A stretch of DNA of 64,000 nucleotides. Source: Promethearchaeota archaeon. GTDB taxonomy: Archaea > Asgardarchaeota > Lokiarchaeia > Sigynarchaeales > SOKP01. The position numbers were made by a program, and so were the translations under genes. Below the pieces are notes generated by a model, which was not told the DNA's origin, made no database searches, and saw nothing but the letters and a program-made list of their open reading frames with translations. Location of the stretch: contig JAUWBH010000008.1 in the NCBI GenBank assembly GCA_030605085.1, positions 1 to 64,000 on the forward strand, read 5' to 3'. Below are positions 17,565 to 26,699 of the stretch, one piece after another. Position 1 is the first letter of the stretch. The number at the start of each line of letters is the position of its first letter.

Positions 17565-18043
17565 TAATCTTTTTTTTTATCAGCTTTGGCAGGTTTCGGG
17601 CGCGGAGTCACTAATCGGAGATCCATTCGATGGAGGAGCGCATATACCCCGCTTCTCGTCATTTCGATCCCGAAGTTCTTCTTGATATGGCAACGGACTG
17701 CTTTCCCATCCCAGTTCGAGAATTTATATCCTAATTTCCTCGGTGGTGTTAATATATCCGATTTTAGGCGTGATATCTTCTCACAGTCCAATTTTGATGG
17801 GCGTCCTGAACACTTTGTCGGGGATAGAGTCTTTATGCCATCCTCATTATAACGGTCAATCCAATTTAATATTGTGTCTGAGTGAACACGCAATATATCT
17901 GCCACCTCATCGACAGGGGTAAGGTCGCAGAGGAGAGCCAGTGCGTGATATCTTTTTGCCATCCAAGCATCTCGTTCATGCTTATAGAGTTTCCAGAACG
18001 CGCTCGCCGGATCTTTTTCCAATAAATTTTCTATTGAACTCAT
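17555..18043 (-). CDS. IS630 transposase, helix-turn-helix part (orfA)
   Basis: A 162-residue frame with a helix-turn-helix (LTPVDEVADILRVHSDTILN, about 37-56), a second winged-helix region (DCEKISRLKSDILTPPRKLG) and RSGVYALLHRMDLR. It binds the element's terminal repeats. It ends ADKKKDYCF just after the A9 slip site, so without frameshifting only the DNA-binding half is made. Confidence 0.88.
   Translation of the reverse strand: MSSIENLLEKDPASAFWKLYKHERDAWMAKRYHALALLCDLTPVDEVADILRVHSDTILNWIDRYNEDGIKTLSPTKCSGRPSKLDCEKISRLKSDILTPPRKLGYKFSNWDGKAVRCHIKKNFGIEMTRSGVYALLHRMDLRLVTPRPKPAKADKKKDYCF
17570..17578 (-). promoter_or_regulatory. A9 slippery site for -1 frameshifting in the IS630 transposase
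   Basis: On the coding strand the sequence is GAT followed by nine A's then GAT. Slipping back one base at the A run changes KKKDYCF-stop into KKKRLLFLRDFV and enters the DDE frame. Poly-A slips are well known for IS630 transposases. Confidence 0.7.
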
Positions 18044-18103
18044 AGTTAGGTGATATTGTTATAAAAGACAAATATTAATATGTTATCAACATAATATCCA
18101 TAC

Positions 18104-18126
18104 AAAAAAAGTTATTGTAATCAGTT
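18104..18126 (-). repeat. Right terminal inverted repeat of the IS630 element
   Basis: The reverse complement reads AACTGATTACAATAACT then T's. It is followed by TA at 18127-18128. Confidence 0.8.
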
Positions 18127-18192
18127 TAGTTAAAAAAGTAAAATTCACTATTAGAAATAAATACGAAAAAAGCAAAAAAATAGTGTTCAAAC

Positions 18193-19272
18193 ATGGAAGC
18201 ATTAATAGTGTATGGTAGTCCTCGGCATAAAAAATCGGCCTCATATCATATTGGACAGAATTTTGCGAATGGATTAAGAAGAGCTGGTGTTCAAGTAGAA
18301 GAGATTATGCTCTCTAAACAAAAAATTAACCATTGTATGGGATGTTTCACTTGTTGGACGAAAACTCCTGGAAAGTGTATTCATAACGATGATATGGTCA
18401 ATAATTTGCCAAAATTACAAAAAGCTAACCTCATTGTATTTTCAATACCCCTTTATATCTATAATGTCACTGGTCTTTTAAAGAATTTCTTAGATCGGCA
18501 AATACCATTATTAGAGCCATATTTAATTGAAAAAGGAGAGGCAACATCTCATCCTAGACGAGGAGTTCCTAAAGACCAAAAAGTATTTCTAATTAGTGTA
18601 GCGGGGTTTCCAGAATTGTCTCATTTTGATGCTTTGGTCACCTTATTCAAGCAAATATATAGAGGCGGCAAATATATTGGTGAAATTTTGATTCCTGGAG
18701 CGGAACCAATGAGCATGGATGCCTTTCAGGATAGTTATAAAGAATTATATGAAGCGGTTGAACAAGCGGGATTTGAAGTTGGTAAGAATGGCGTTATTTC
18801 TAAAGAAACTCGAAAGGCAATTACGGATAAGACTACATATACTGACGAAGAAATTAAGGTATTTAGAGAGATGGCAAATAAATATTGGGATTCAATGCTG
18901 CCAAAAGATTATAGCAAAGTTAAATTGGAAACAACAGACATGGAACCTCTAAAAGCCACAGATGATGGAATGTCGGCTTTTTTCGCCGGAATGGCACAAA
19001 TTTACAACCCTAAAGCTATTCCTGGGCTTAAGGCAGTAATGCAATTTAACCTAGATGATGAGAAATATTGTCTTGTCATTAATGAAAATGAATGTACGGC
19101 TTATGAAGGGTCATATCCAGAACCGACCTTAACGATAATCTCACCAAGGGATGTTTGGGTAAAAATTTCATCTGGTGAAATTAGTGGAGCAGCAGCTTTT
19201 ATGAAAAAATTATTTAAGGTTGAGGGCGATATGAGTTTATTGATAAAAATAAACAAATTGTTCTCACAATAA
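18193..19272 (+). CDS. Flavodoxin-like NADPH:FMN oxidoreductase fused to an SCP2 domain
   Basis: Residues 1-190 are a flavodoxin-like reductase: LIVYGSPRHKKSASYHI forms the phosphate-binding loop, MGCFTCWTKTPGKC a Cys pair, and FSIPLYIYNVTGLLKNFLDR the flavin-contact region of the WrbA/NADPH-dependent FMN reductase group. Residues 250-359 look like a sterol-carrier-protein 2 domain (GLKAVMQFNLDDEKYCLVI; PEPTLTIISPRDVWVKISSG). SCP2 domains bind acyl chains or sterol-like lipids, so the fusion may act on a lipophilic quinone or acyl substrate; that is inference. A separate SCP2 protein is encoded at 43881-44252. Confidence 0.8.
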   Translation: MEALIVYGSPRHKKSASYHIGQNFANGLRRAGVQVEEIMLSKQKINHCMGCFTCWTKTPGKCIHNDDMVNNLPKLQKANLIVFSIPLYIYNVTGLLKNFLDRQIPLLEPYLIEKGEATSHPRRGVPKDQKVFLISVAGFPELSHFDALVTLFKQIYRGGKYIGEILIPGAEPMSMDAFQDSYKELYEAVEQAGFEVGKNGVISKETRKAITDKTTYTDEEIKVFREMANKYWDSMLPKDYSKVKLETTDMEPLKATDDGMSAFFAGMAQIYNPKAIPGLKAVMQFNLDDEKYCLVINENECTAYEGSYPEPTLTIISPRDVWVKISSGEISGAAAFMKKLFKVEGDMSLLIKINKLFSQ

Positions 19273-19287
19273 GATTTTAAATAATAA

Positions 19288-19467
19288 TTAGAATGGGTAA
19301 TCGTATAACGACAAGTCATCAAGAGGAATTGGATAATAAGTTCCACAATCAATGCATCGAAAAATAAATTGTTCCTCTGTCTCATCCCAATATTCTATTC
19401 TAATGCTATTACATATCTCACACTCTTTTGGAACTCTTGCTAATATCTCATTCGTTAATTTTCCCAT
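19288..19467 (-). CDS. Small zinc-ribbon protein, 59 residues
   Basis: From ATG 19467 to TAA 19288 the product reads MGKLTNEILARVPKECEICN, then a short loop and FRCIDCGTYYPIPLDD. CxxC at 16-19 and CxxC at 38-41 give one zinc-ribbon knuckle pair. It has its own start after a GTGATAAT leader and lies convergent to the flavodoxin-SCP2 gene. The role is unknown; it may be a nucleic-acid or protein adapter. Confidence 0.6.
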   Translation of the reverse strand: MGKLTNEILARVPKECEICNSIRIEYWDETEEQFIFRCIDCGTYYPIPLDDLSLYDYPF

Positions 19468-19626
19468 TTAATTATCACCTACTTTTTTAGTTCTTTCTAT
19501 TATTTTATTATGCATGTAAAAATACATTATTTAGGATCAAAATAGAACTTATAAAAATTGTGATCACTTTTTAACGAAAATAATAAATATGTTATTTTTG
19601 AAAAGACAGAAGGATAGACTCTGATT

Positions 19627-20892
19627 TTACAAAACCTTACGAGGATCAGAAATTTTTCCTTTTAATGCTGAGGCCGCAATTGTGGCAGGAGACGCTAAAT
19701 AGACTTGAGAGCTTGGATCTCCCATCCTTCCAACGAAATTTCTATTTGTGGAACTAATGCAAATTTCATCTGGTCCCAATACGCCTAGATGCCCTCCTAT
19801 GCAAGGACCACACGTAGAATTTCCAACTACTGCACCAGCTTTAATAAATATTTCAATTAATCCCTCTTTTAAAGCCATCTTAAAAATCTCTTTGGATGCA
19901 GGGATTACAATTAATCTTGTGTTTGGATGAACTTTTTTACCCCTTAAGATTTTGGCTGCAATGCGTAGATCTTCCATTCGACCGTTGGTACAACTTCCAA
20001 TGAACGCTTGATCAATTTCGAATCCTTCTACTTCTTCGATTTTAGCTAAATTACTTGGATTAGAAGGTTTTGCTACAACAGGAGTTATGACTGACAGATT
20101 ATAATTTAATACCTTTTCGTATATTGCGTCATCATCGGGAATTACAAATTTATATGCGTCATTTGTTCTATTTTGTAACCATTTTTCGAGCTTTTTATCT
20201 GGTAAGAATACACCGAATTTTGCTCCAGCTTCAACCACCATATTTGAAACTGTCATCCTCCCATCAATTGATAAAGAGCGAGCCCCTTCTCCGTGAAATT
20301 CCAAGGATTTATATATAGCACCTTTAGTAGAAAGATCTCCAATCAAGGTTAATATAAAATCTTTCGACATTACTCCTTTATTTAATTCTCCAACCAAATT
20401 AATTTTAAACGATTCTGGAACTTTTAACCATAATTTTCCCGTAGCGAAAACAACGGAGACATCTGTTGCTCCTATACCAGTAGCCAAGCAATTAAATGTT
20501 CCGTAAGTGGTCGTATGGCTATCAGATCCAACAATTAACATTCCAGGTCTTGCGAAACCAAGCTCTGGTAAAACTTGATGGCAAATACCTTTATCCATTC
20601 CCATATTATGTATGAATTTATATTTTTTAGCAAATCTTCTACAGTCTTGATGCATTTGAGCTGCCGAAATAGTAGGAGCAGGAACCCAATGGTCCAATAT
20701 AAAAAATATTTTGTCTGGATTCCAAACGTAATCAATTCCTAGTTTTTCGTATTCTTTATGAATTCTACCTCCTAATTGTTCGTGAACCATTACTAAATCA
20801 ATGTTGCAATCAACAAACTGTCTTGGTGATATTTCTTTTAGATTTGAATGATCTAATAAAATTTTTTCGGCAATTGTATTAGTTTTGCTCAC
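19627..20892 (-). CDS. leuC: 3-isopropylmalate dehydratase / homoaconitase large subunit
   Basis: A 421-residue aconitase-superfamily protein. It has GSDSHTTTYGTFNCLATG, the iron-sulfur cysteines in FIGSCTNGRMED and NSTCGPCIGGHLG, and the late STNRNFVGRMG. It works with LeuD (12986-13489), forming the [4Fe-4S] isomerase for leucine or related 2-oxoacid chain elongation. The start ATG overlaps the stop of the M28 peptidase by four bases (ATGA), so these two very different genes are translationally coupled. Confidence 0.92.
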   Translation of the reverse strand: MSKTNTIAEKILLDHSNLKEISPRQFVDCNIDLVMVHEQLGGRIHKEYEKLGIDYVWNPDKIFFILDHWVPAPTISAAQMHQDCRRFAKKYKFIHNMGMDKGICHQVLPELGFARPGMLIVGSDSHTTTYGTFNCLATGIGATDVSVVFATGKLWLKVPESFKINLVGELNKGVMSKDFILTLIGDLSTKGAIYKSLEFHGEGARSLSIDGRMTVSNMVVEAGAKFGVFLPDKKLEKWLQNRTNDAYKFVIPDDDAIYEKVLNYNLSVITPVVAKPSNPSNLAKIEEVEGFEIDQAFIGSCTNGRMEDLRIAAKILRGKKVHPNTRLIVIPASKEIFKMALKEGLIEIFIKAGAVVGNSTCGPCIGGHLGVLGPDEICISSTNRNFVGRMGDPSSQVYLASPATIAASALKGKISDPRKVL

Positions 20893-22187
20893 TCTTCCTC
20901 ACATAACATTTCTTTATTTTCACATATAATTTCATAATCCTTTTCAAGTAATAAGATTGCAGTCCGAATAATCATACACGCTTCTAATAATATTTGAGGA
21001 TCTACTTTATCAGGTGTATCTACCTTATTATGAGCATATTTAGCGGCTGCTCTAGTTGCGATATCAACAGCGTCGTATTTTCTTAAATGAAATGGAACTG
21101 TATCTGAATGTGCACCAGTAGTAACATGAAATCCGCGAAATCTTAAATTTTCTTTTTCTGCCGCTATTTTTAAATACTTACCTAATAAGGGAGATATTTT
21201 TTTCCGAGGGAATATACCATAGGATTTTAAATATTCAACTTTATTCTTTTTCTTTTTATGTTTTGCAGAGGATACAATCTCTAAGTTTATCTGGAATACT
21301 CTACCTTTAATGAATAGCGATTCGTGATTATTCACAAAAATCCTTGAGCCCATAGTTCCCAATTCTTCTGCGGAAAATTGACAAAACCATAAATTGAAAT
21401 TATCTAATGGAGGTCTATTGTTAAAATAAGACGCTAATTCAAAAACAATTGACATTCCAGAAGCATTATCCAATGCGCCGGGTGATTTATTATGCGTATT
21501 AAGGAACATCAATATAATATTTGAAAAAGAAATTATAATCGTTAATCCCCAGATGCCAATGTGTACTATTAGAGCTTCTAATTGTACAATTCCTAGATTA
21601 TACAAATGTATAGCAGTATAAAAACCAAAGAGTAGAATTCCGCTAAATAACATTACTCTATATAACACAATCCTCCACGAAGTTCTTAAAGTCTGTGATT
21701 TTGAATCTAAATGAGCAGAGATTACAATATTTCCAGCTTTATTAGTATCTCTTAATTTAGCAGGAATTTTTACAAATACATTGGTAGCTTTAAGCATCTC
21801 GCCATAATATTTTCCCCAAAATCCAGGATATTCAGGGTGCTTTAATCCTCTTAAAATCATGAAGAGAAGGAATGCCATTCCCGCTATTACAACTATAGTA
21901 ACAATAGGATAAATATATATTAATAGAACGAGAGTTAAAGTAAAAATCAAGTTCATCATCATTATTAGCTTAATTAATGTTGTGGAGTAAAAATCAGAGA
22001 ATTCAAAAGGTTCTTTTTCGATTTCTTTATCTTCAAATCCTATGTCTTTAAAAGTATTTATAGTGAGTTCTACAGCTCTTTTTTCTCCTTCAGTTCCAGC
22101 TAATCTGGGAAATGAAAATCTTTTTACATACCTATAAATTCTTTTTTTATTAAACGACTCGCTTTTAGGAGTATTAAGTTCTTTCAC
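20889..22187 (-). CDS. Membrane-bound M28-family zinc aminopeptidase
   Basis: A 432-residue protein with two transmembrane segments near 70-110 (LIKLIMMMNLIFTLTLVLLI and VTIVVIAGMAFLLFMIL) and two more near 175-230. The metal ligands read as VISAHLDSKSQT (H, D), SPGALDNASGMSIV (D) and FSAEELGTMGS (E, E), with a late THGAHSD-like TTGAHSDTVPF (H). This is the M28 di-zinc peptidase pattern. The catalytic domain is split by membrane helices. Substrates are probably peptides at the membrane. It is co-translated with leuC. Confidence 0.8.
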   Translation of the reverse strand: MKELNTPKSESFNKKRIYRYVKRFSFPRLAGTEGEKRAVELTINTFKDIGFEDKEIEKEPFEFSDFYSTTLIKLIMMMNLIFTLTLVLLIYIYPIVTIVVIAGMAFLLFMILRGLKHPEYPGFWGKYYGEMLKATNVFVKIPAKLRDTNKAGNIVISAHLDSKSQTLRTSWRIVLYRVMLFSGILLFGFYTAIHLYNLGIVQLEALIVHIGIWGLTIIISFSNIILMFLNTHNKSPGALDNASGMSIVFELASYFNNRPPLDNFNLWFCQFSAEELGTMGSRIFVNNHESLFIKGRVFQINLEIVSSAKHKKKKNKVEYLKSYGIFPRKKISPLLGKYLKIAAEKENLRFRGFHVTTGAHSDTVPFHLRKYDAVDIATRAAAKYAHNKVDTPDKVDPQILLEACMIIRTAILLLEKDYEIICENKEMLCEEE

Positions 22188-22254
22188 TTTTTTAATCTTA
22201 AATAATATTATATTAAATATATCTTAAATTTAAAATAATGAATATATTAACTTT

Positions 22255-23463
22255 TTATTTTTTTAATTTATTAATAACTACTTTCCTTAGTTCTTCAGCT
22301 ATGTTTTCAGGTAATTTTCTCGCAACTCTCATGTCTTCAGCCATTTCTGCACTTCCAATAATTTCGTGAGGGATCATTTCACCAAACATGTGAAAATCGG
22401 CATCATATCCATATGGACAACAGTGAAAAAACATATTTCGATTTCTTTCAATTTTTAAATCGTCTAAAGCTTCAAATATAATTTTAATAGATTTAGCTAA
22501 ATCTTGAATTTGATTTATTTTTAATTGTGAAAATCTTCTAAGATGTTCTTTCGGATGAAATCTAAGATGATAATTCCTTACTGGACTTCCAGTAGCATAG
22601 AAAGTCCAGAATCTTGTATTTAATACAATCCTATTAGATTCTCCATGAGTCGTTTCACATAAATGACAATCTCCCATCTCTTTAAAGGCTCTTAAATATC
22701 CTTCTAGTCGAGATCCGTGTCCATCTTCATTTAAATCGATATACACTTGGCTGTGTATTCGTGGTTGAGATCCCCCTACTTTTGTACCAATATTAAAAAA
22801 TGGGCTTACAGGAATATCATAGTAATCTCTCTCAATAGCTTCTTCGATTGAGTAAAGGATTGCTGCCTTCATAGAAAGAAATATGCCCGCTAAAACATCT
22901 TCCGGAATTAAATTAAAACATAGAGAAGGATAAAAGTTTCTTGAAAGTGTAACTAAATTTATACCAATTGAAAGTTTTGAATTTTTCGGTAAGTTATTTT
23001 CTATGGAAGATTTAATATCGGGATCTATGACGCGAGCCATTGAAGGATATCGATTTATCAAAGTAATTGCTTTAGAAGAATTAGGAATCCTGTCAATTGT
23101 ATGCGGAACTTCTAAAAAAGGTGAATCTCTTTTTTTCTCGTCCTCAGTTATAATTATCGATTTTCTCTTTCCCTCAATAATTTTCGTAAACACATCTTTA
23201 TAACCTTTCCAAATTATTTTTGAACAAATTTTTGCTCGTTTTTTACTTATGATTTTGTAACCTTTAGGTCTTTTACCTCTGATTGGAGATAGATATGAAT
23301 AATGTCCATAATAACGCGCACGATCTTTATGTAGTCCAAATGCTTCGGTACTAATAGATGTAGTTGACAAAGGATCCCATCTCTTTATAGGTACATCCTT
23401 TATAGAAGTGAAGTTATCTTTATTAATAATTCCCCATTGCATAAATGGAATTTTTTCTCTCAT
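22255..23463 (-). CDS. Galactose-1-phosphate uridylyltransferase-like (HIT superfamily) protein
   Basis: The 402-residue protein has the GalT/HIT signature late in the sequence: NIGTKVGGSQPRIHSQVYID, with H in the active-site HSQ position. DCHLCETTHGESNRIV follows as a zinc-type CxxC segment, then FHPKEHLRRFSQLK. It is divergent from true GalT, so it may transfer a nucleotide to another sugar phosphate. It is three bases upstream of tmk in reading order terms (stop of tmk at 23467, start here at 23463), suggesting one leftward operon. Confidence 0.55.
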   Translation of the reverse strand: MREKIPFMQWGIINKDNFTSIKDVPIKRWDPLSTTSISTEAFGLHKDRARYYGHYSYLSPIRGKRPKGYKIISKKRAKICSKIIWKGYKDVFTKIIEGKRKSIIITEDEKKRDSPFLEVPHTIDRIPNSSKAITLINRYPSMARVIDPDIKSSIENNLPKNSKLSIGINLVTLSRNFYPSLCFNLIPEDVLAGIFLSMKAAILYSIEEAIERDYYDIPVSPFFNIGTKVGGSQPRIHSQVYIDLNEDGHGSRLEGYLRAFKEMGDCHLCETTHGESNRIVLNTRFWTFYATGSPVRNYHLRFHPKEHLRRFSQLKINQIQDLAKSIKIIFEALDDLKIERNRNMFFHCCPYGYDADFHMFGEMIPHEIIGSAEMAEDMRVARKLPENIAEELRKVVINKLKK

Positions 23464-23466
23464 TTT

Positions 23467-24078
23467 TTACTTTAATTCTTTTAATTTCTCAATAACTAAT
23501 TCTTGAATTTTTTCGTGCACAAATTCTATGATATCATCTGTACTAATTACAGCATAACCATTTTTTTTGGCACGATCTAGGTAAAGATTTCTTACTTTTT
23601 CTAAAAAATGTGTATCTTCGAATTTTTCTAAAATTTCTTCAGATTTTCTTGCTAAAGAGATTTTTGGGTCAATGTCAAGAATAATTGTTAAATCAGGTTG
23701 ACCTACAAATTTATTAATCTCTTTAATCCACTCAATTGATATGACCTCTGATTGTAAGGATTGGTAAATAATTGAGGATTCAATATATCTATCTGATATT
23801 ACAATAAATCCTTCATCGAGTTTTTTCTTTATCTCTTTGTGATAATGCAGATCTCTATCAGCTGCAAACAATAACGCATCGGTAGTCGGTGGAATTTCGT
23901 TGTTTTTTAAGAAATTTCTTAATAATACTCCGATTTCGTTTTTAGAAGGTTCTTGCGTCAAGTGAACTCTTAATTTTTTACTTTCTAAAAATCCTTTAAG
24001 AAGGCGGCAATGAGTAGTAGTCCCCGCGCCATCAATCCCATCGATTACGACGAAAAATGATTTTTGATTTAAATTCAT
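23467..24078 (-). CDS. tmk: Thymidylate kinase
   Basis: A 203-residue P-loop kinase. The P-loop is VIDGIDGAGTTTHC, the TQEPSKNEIG loop follows, and FIVISDRYIESSIIYQ is the DR(Y) motif. LTIILDIDPKISLARK is the C-terminal strand. It phosphorylates dTMP to dTDP for DNA synthesis. It is first in a short leftward run with the GalT-like gene. Confidence 0.93.
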   Translation of the reverse strand: MNLNQKSFFVVIDGIDGAGTTTHCRLLKGFLESKKLRVHLTQEPSKNEIGVLLRNFLKNNEIPPTTDALLFAADRDLHYHKEIKKKLDEGFIVISDRYIESSIIYQSLQSEVISIEWIKEINKFVGQPDLTIILDIDPKISLARKSEEILEKFEDTHFLEKVRNLYLDRAKKNGYAVISTDDIIEFVHEKIQELVIEKLKELK

Positions 24079-24194
24079 TTTGAGTTAAAGTAATAAAGTT
24101 ATTTCTAAAAGTTAAGAATTATTTATATAAGAAAATTATTATATTTTATCTTAATTTTTAAAACGTGCAAAAAGCAATTAAAAGAATTTAAGTT

Positions 24195-24548
24195 ATGACA
24201 ACTAAAAATCCAACTGGTTATTGTCCGCATTGTAAACAGAATGTTTTATTAGTTCGAGAAGATATCAATATACTTTTAGCAATTATTCTTTTATGCTTTA
24301 CTTGTGGAATCGGTCTTATTATTTATTTAATTATATATTACTCACAAAAAGAAGATAGATGTATTCATTGCAATACTCAAATTACATCTTTACCAGATCA
24401 ATATTCTCAGACAATCCTGCCAAATCAAACTCAATATAGAGAAGTGGAGACGATTTCAGGAGAAACAGCTAATTATTGTCCTTTATGTGGTGAAAAATTA
24501 GATAATCAGACCCAAAACTTTTGTCCTCATTGTGGATCTAAAATTTAA
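24195..24548 (+). CDS. Zinc-ribbon membrane protein
   Basis: A 117-residue protein: zinc knuckle GYCPHCKQN at 8-16, a hydrophobic helix of about 25 residues (NILLAIILLCFTCGIGLIIY), another CIHC pair, a polar linker, and a C-terminal double zinc ribbon (NYCPLCGEKLDN; NFCPHCGSKI). The single membrane span puts zinc ribbons on one or both faces. A paralogue is at 29240-29656, and the downstream flank of this gene is copied in front of that paralogue. Confidence 0.7.
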   Translation: MTTKNPTGYCPHCKQNVLLVREDINILLAIILLCFTCGIGLIIYLIIYYSQKEDRCIHCNTQITSLPDQYSQTILPNQTQYREVETISGETANYCPLCGEKLDNQTQNFCPHCGSKI

Positions 24549-24671
24549 AAATAGAATTGAATTAATTTAAGACTTTTTTTTTCATTTTGCATTGAAATGC
24601 TTCATTTTTGATCGTTCTCTCTCATTTTTTAATAAAAATTGGACTCTAAATTATTCTAATAGGATTTCTTT
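24530..24671 (+). repeat. Direct repeat, copy 1 (3' end of zinc-ribbon gene plus flank)
   Basis: Begins at TGTGGATCTAAAATTTAA, the last codons and stop of the zinc-ribbon gene, and continues through GGACTCTAAATTATTCTAAT and AGGATTTCTTT. The same text, with small differences, is at 29049-29185. Confidence 0.8.
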
Positions 24672-24889
24672 TATTCAAAATTACTAACCAAATTAAGAAA
24701 TTAATTAGTTCAGAGAATAAATAATACGAAAATCAACAATATTTTTTTCAGGTTCTTCTTATGTAAACTTTACTTTAGTAATATTTATAAGCATTATTTA
24801 ATTGCATTAATATAAGATTTTCAAATAATTAAACTTTAATTTGAAATACAATCCAATTAAAATTAGATTTCATCAATAGGTCGATTAAT
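24672..24889. other. AT-rich leader of the four-helix membrane protein
   Basis: No gene. Together with the repeat before it, this makes a 341-base gap. It contains TTTATAAGCATTATTTAA near 24785, which resembles an archaeal TATA-type promoter box. Confidence 0.3.
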
Positions 24890-25282
24890 TTGGAAAAAAA
24901 AGATTATTATAAATATTTGTTTTTAATAGCTGCGATTTTTAATGTAAGTGGCGGGATTTTATTTATAGTGCTTACTACTTTATTTACGTCTGATATGGCT
25001 GTATTATATGGTGTAGCAATTCCGTCCAGTCTCGTTTGGATGCATTTCTTTTTTGTCAAAGTAATTGTTATTGGAACGGGGTATTATTTTTTAAGCGTGG
25101 ATATTACTAGAAATCATGCTATTGCTAAAATGGGTTTATTTGAAAAATTTATGTTCTTTATTGCATCATTAGTTTACTTTATTCTAGGAGCGTTTAATAT
25201 TCTTCTTTTTATAATGGGCATTATAGATCTTGTTCTTGGATTTCTATTTATCGAGTTTCTAATTAATTATAAAAAAATTTAA
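24890..25282 (+). CDS. Four-helix membrane protein
   Basis: The 130-residue product starts at TTG 24890; no ATG or GTG precedes it in frame without a stop. Hydrophobic segments lie at about 9-30, 42-65, 82-103 and 105-125 (IIDLVLGFLFIEFLI), with KK clusters between. No catalytic motif is seen. A small integral membrane protein of unknown role. Confidence 0.55.
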   Translation: MEKKDYYKYLFLIAAIFNVSGGILFIVLTTLFTSDMAVLYGVAIPSSLVWMHFFFVKVIVIGTGYYFLSVDITRNHAIAKMGLFEKFMFFIASLVYFILGAFNILLFIMGIIDLVLGFLFIEFLINYKKI

Positions 25283-25789
25283 ACTACTAACCAAATTTTT
25301 TTTTTATTTGTCAGTACTTGATTAAATGATCATACATTTCTTCCTTGAGAAGTAGATATATATTACTAATCAAGACGCTACTTAGACGCTACTTGAAAGA
25401 AAGAGAATTTTAATCTTTAGAATTGTGTTTTTCGATTTTTAAACGATAGTTAAAGAAAATTTTGCTATTGGCAAGGTTTTTTATGCCTAGATTAAATTTT
25501 TTTAAGAAATATATACAAATCAAGGATGAACTTAGAAAAAAAAATCAAAGATTGAAAGAAAAGGAAAACAAAAAAAATATTAGAAGTTAATCTCATTTCC
25601 CTCTTTGATGTCTCCCCGTGCTGCCCCCTCCTATAAAGGCAGGGATAGTCTGTAAAGATTTTAAATAAAATAATTCAAGGAAATATTACTATATAGTATA
25701 TGCAGTTTAAACGATTGAATAGTTCTTCTTGATAATTTTTATTTTTTATTGATATAGCACGACTATATATTTAAAAACTTTTCATCATA
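25283..25789. other. Intergenic region with a GC-rich patch and a doubtful 35-codon frame
   Basis: Most of this 507-base gap is AT-rich. A frame from ATG 25483 to TAA 25590 gives a basic 35-residue peptide (MPRLNFFKKYIQIKDELRKK...), which is too short to support. GACGCTACTTA is repeated near 25374-25395. At 25611-25650 a GC-rich patch forms CTGCC...GGCAG (25621-25625 with 25638-25642), out of keeping with the surroundings and similar in texture to a patch at 26667-26700 beyond the next gene. Confidence 0.4.
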
Positions 25790-26644
25790 ATGGCTAATAA
25801 GATGATATTAAATAAATCCATATTATCCAGATTATCTTTAATAAAATATTATTTTGAAATAGGTTACGAACAATCATATCAGAATCCTCCATCCTGTTAT
25901 TTTTCTATATTAACCTTTCATGATACTGTTGAGCTTTTCTTAATTTTAGGAGCTGAAACTCTGGATGCAACTGTAAATGATAGAATGTTTATTTTAGATT
26001 ATTGGAATGTAATAGATCAAAAAATGGAGGACAATAAACTATCCCTTAAAGCTTCATTTAAGAAATTAAATCAAGCGAGAAAAAGTTTCAAACATTATGG
26101 TATTACTCCAAGTAAGGAAGAAATTGAATCATTTAGAACTATAATAAGAAATTTTTTTGATGAGAATACTCCAATCATTTTCGGTATAGAGTTTGATGAA
26201 ATTAGCTTAATAGATCTAGTTCAGATTGATGTTGTTAAAGAAATATTAGTTGAAGTACAATATTTAAAAAAAGAATCGAACTTCAAAAAGTCATTAATAA
26301 GATTAGAAAAGGCTTATTGGATATTAATAAAAGATTTCAAAAGTCATTATCCATTTATCTTCAGTGATTATATTGATGTCGATATTCCAAGCAGTACAGA
26401 AAAGGAATTAAGATATATTTACGAAAGGTTAGGAATTATTTTATTAGATCTTGATTATAGAAAGTATATTAAATTTAAATTATTAACCTCTCAATATGTA
26501 CAACCAAGTATTTATTCATTTCTAGGTAAGGTAGATGAAAGAATTTACACAAAAGAACAAGTAAATTTCTGTATGAATTTTGTTATAGATTGTTCATTAA
26601 AAATCCAAAATTTAATAAACACTTACGAAAGTATAAAATTTTAG
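25790..26644 (+). CDS. HEPN-like domain protein
   Basis: The 284-residue protein is mostly helical. Near residue 100 it has QARKSFKHYGI, an R-x4-H motif at the end of a helix. That is the HEPN RNase signature, and a preceding region (FSILTFHDTVELFLILGAE) suits the first HEPN helices. No partner nucleotidyltransferase is adjacent. HEPN proteins are commonly RNA-cleaving effectors or accessory subunits of defence systems. The gene sits between two GC-rich patches and next to another HEPN-related set of genes. The fold is inferred from the motif; activity is unknown. Confidence 0.45.
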   Translation: MANKMILNKSILSRLSLIKYYFEIGYEQSYQNPPSCYFSILTFHDTVELFLILGAETLDATVNDRMFILDYWNVIDQKMEDNKLSLKASFKKLNQARKSFKHYGITPSKEEIESFRTIIRNFFDENTPIIFGIEFDEISLIDLVQIDVVKEILVEVQYLKKESNFKKSLIRLEKAYWILIKDFKSHYPFIFSDYIDVDIPSSTEKELRYIYERLGIILLDLDYRKYIKFKLLTSQYVQPSIYSFLGKVDERIYTKEQVNFCMNFVIDCSLKIQNLINTYESIKF

Positions 26645-26675
26645 TATTTTATTATTTACCTTTTTATCTCCCTCC

Positions 26676-26699
26676 GCCGTGGTGCCTCCGCCCGACGGC
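26676..26699. terminator. GC-rich hairpin between convergent genes
   Basis: GCCGT (26676-26680) pairs with ACGGC (26695-26699) around a 14-base GC-rich loop. It lies between the ends of the HEPN-like gene and the convergent YaaC-like gene. It could terminate transcription from both sides, but the GC-rich loop is unusual in this genome. Confidence 0.4.

Larger units (their letters stand above)
16934..18126 (-). mobile_element. Complete IS630-family insertion sequence
   Basis: The 1193-base element is bounded by imperfect inverted repeats beginning AACTGATTA at each end and flanked by TA dinucleotides (16932-16933 and 18127-18128), the usual IS630/Tc1-mariner target. It encodes a helix-turn-helix ORF and a DDE ORF in overlapping frames. 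Ends, target and genes all look intact, so it may still be active. Confidence 0.9.

Noticed and set aside
25483..25590. A 35-residue basic peptide
   Set aside because: Too short, with lysine-rich low-complexity content expected in AT-rich DNA; no conserved feature.
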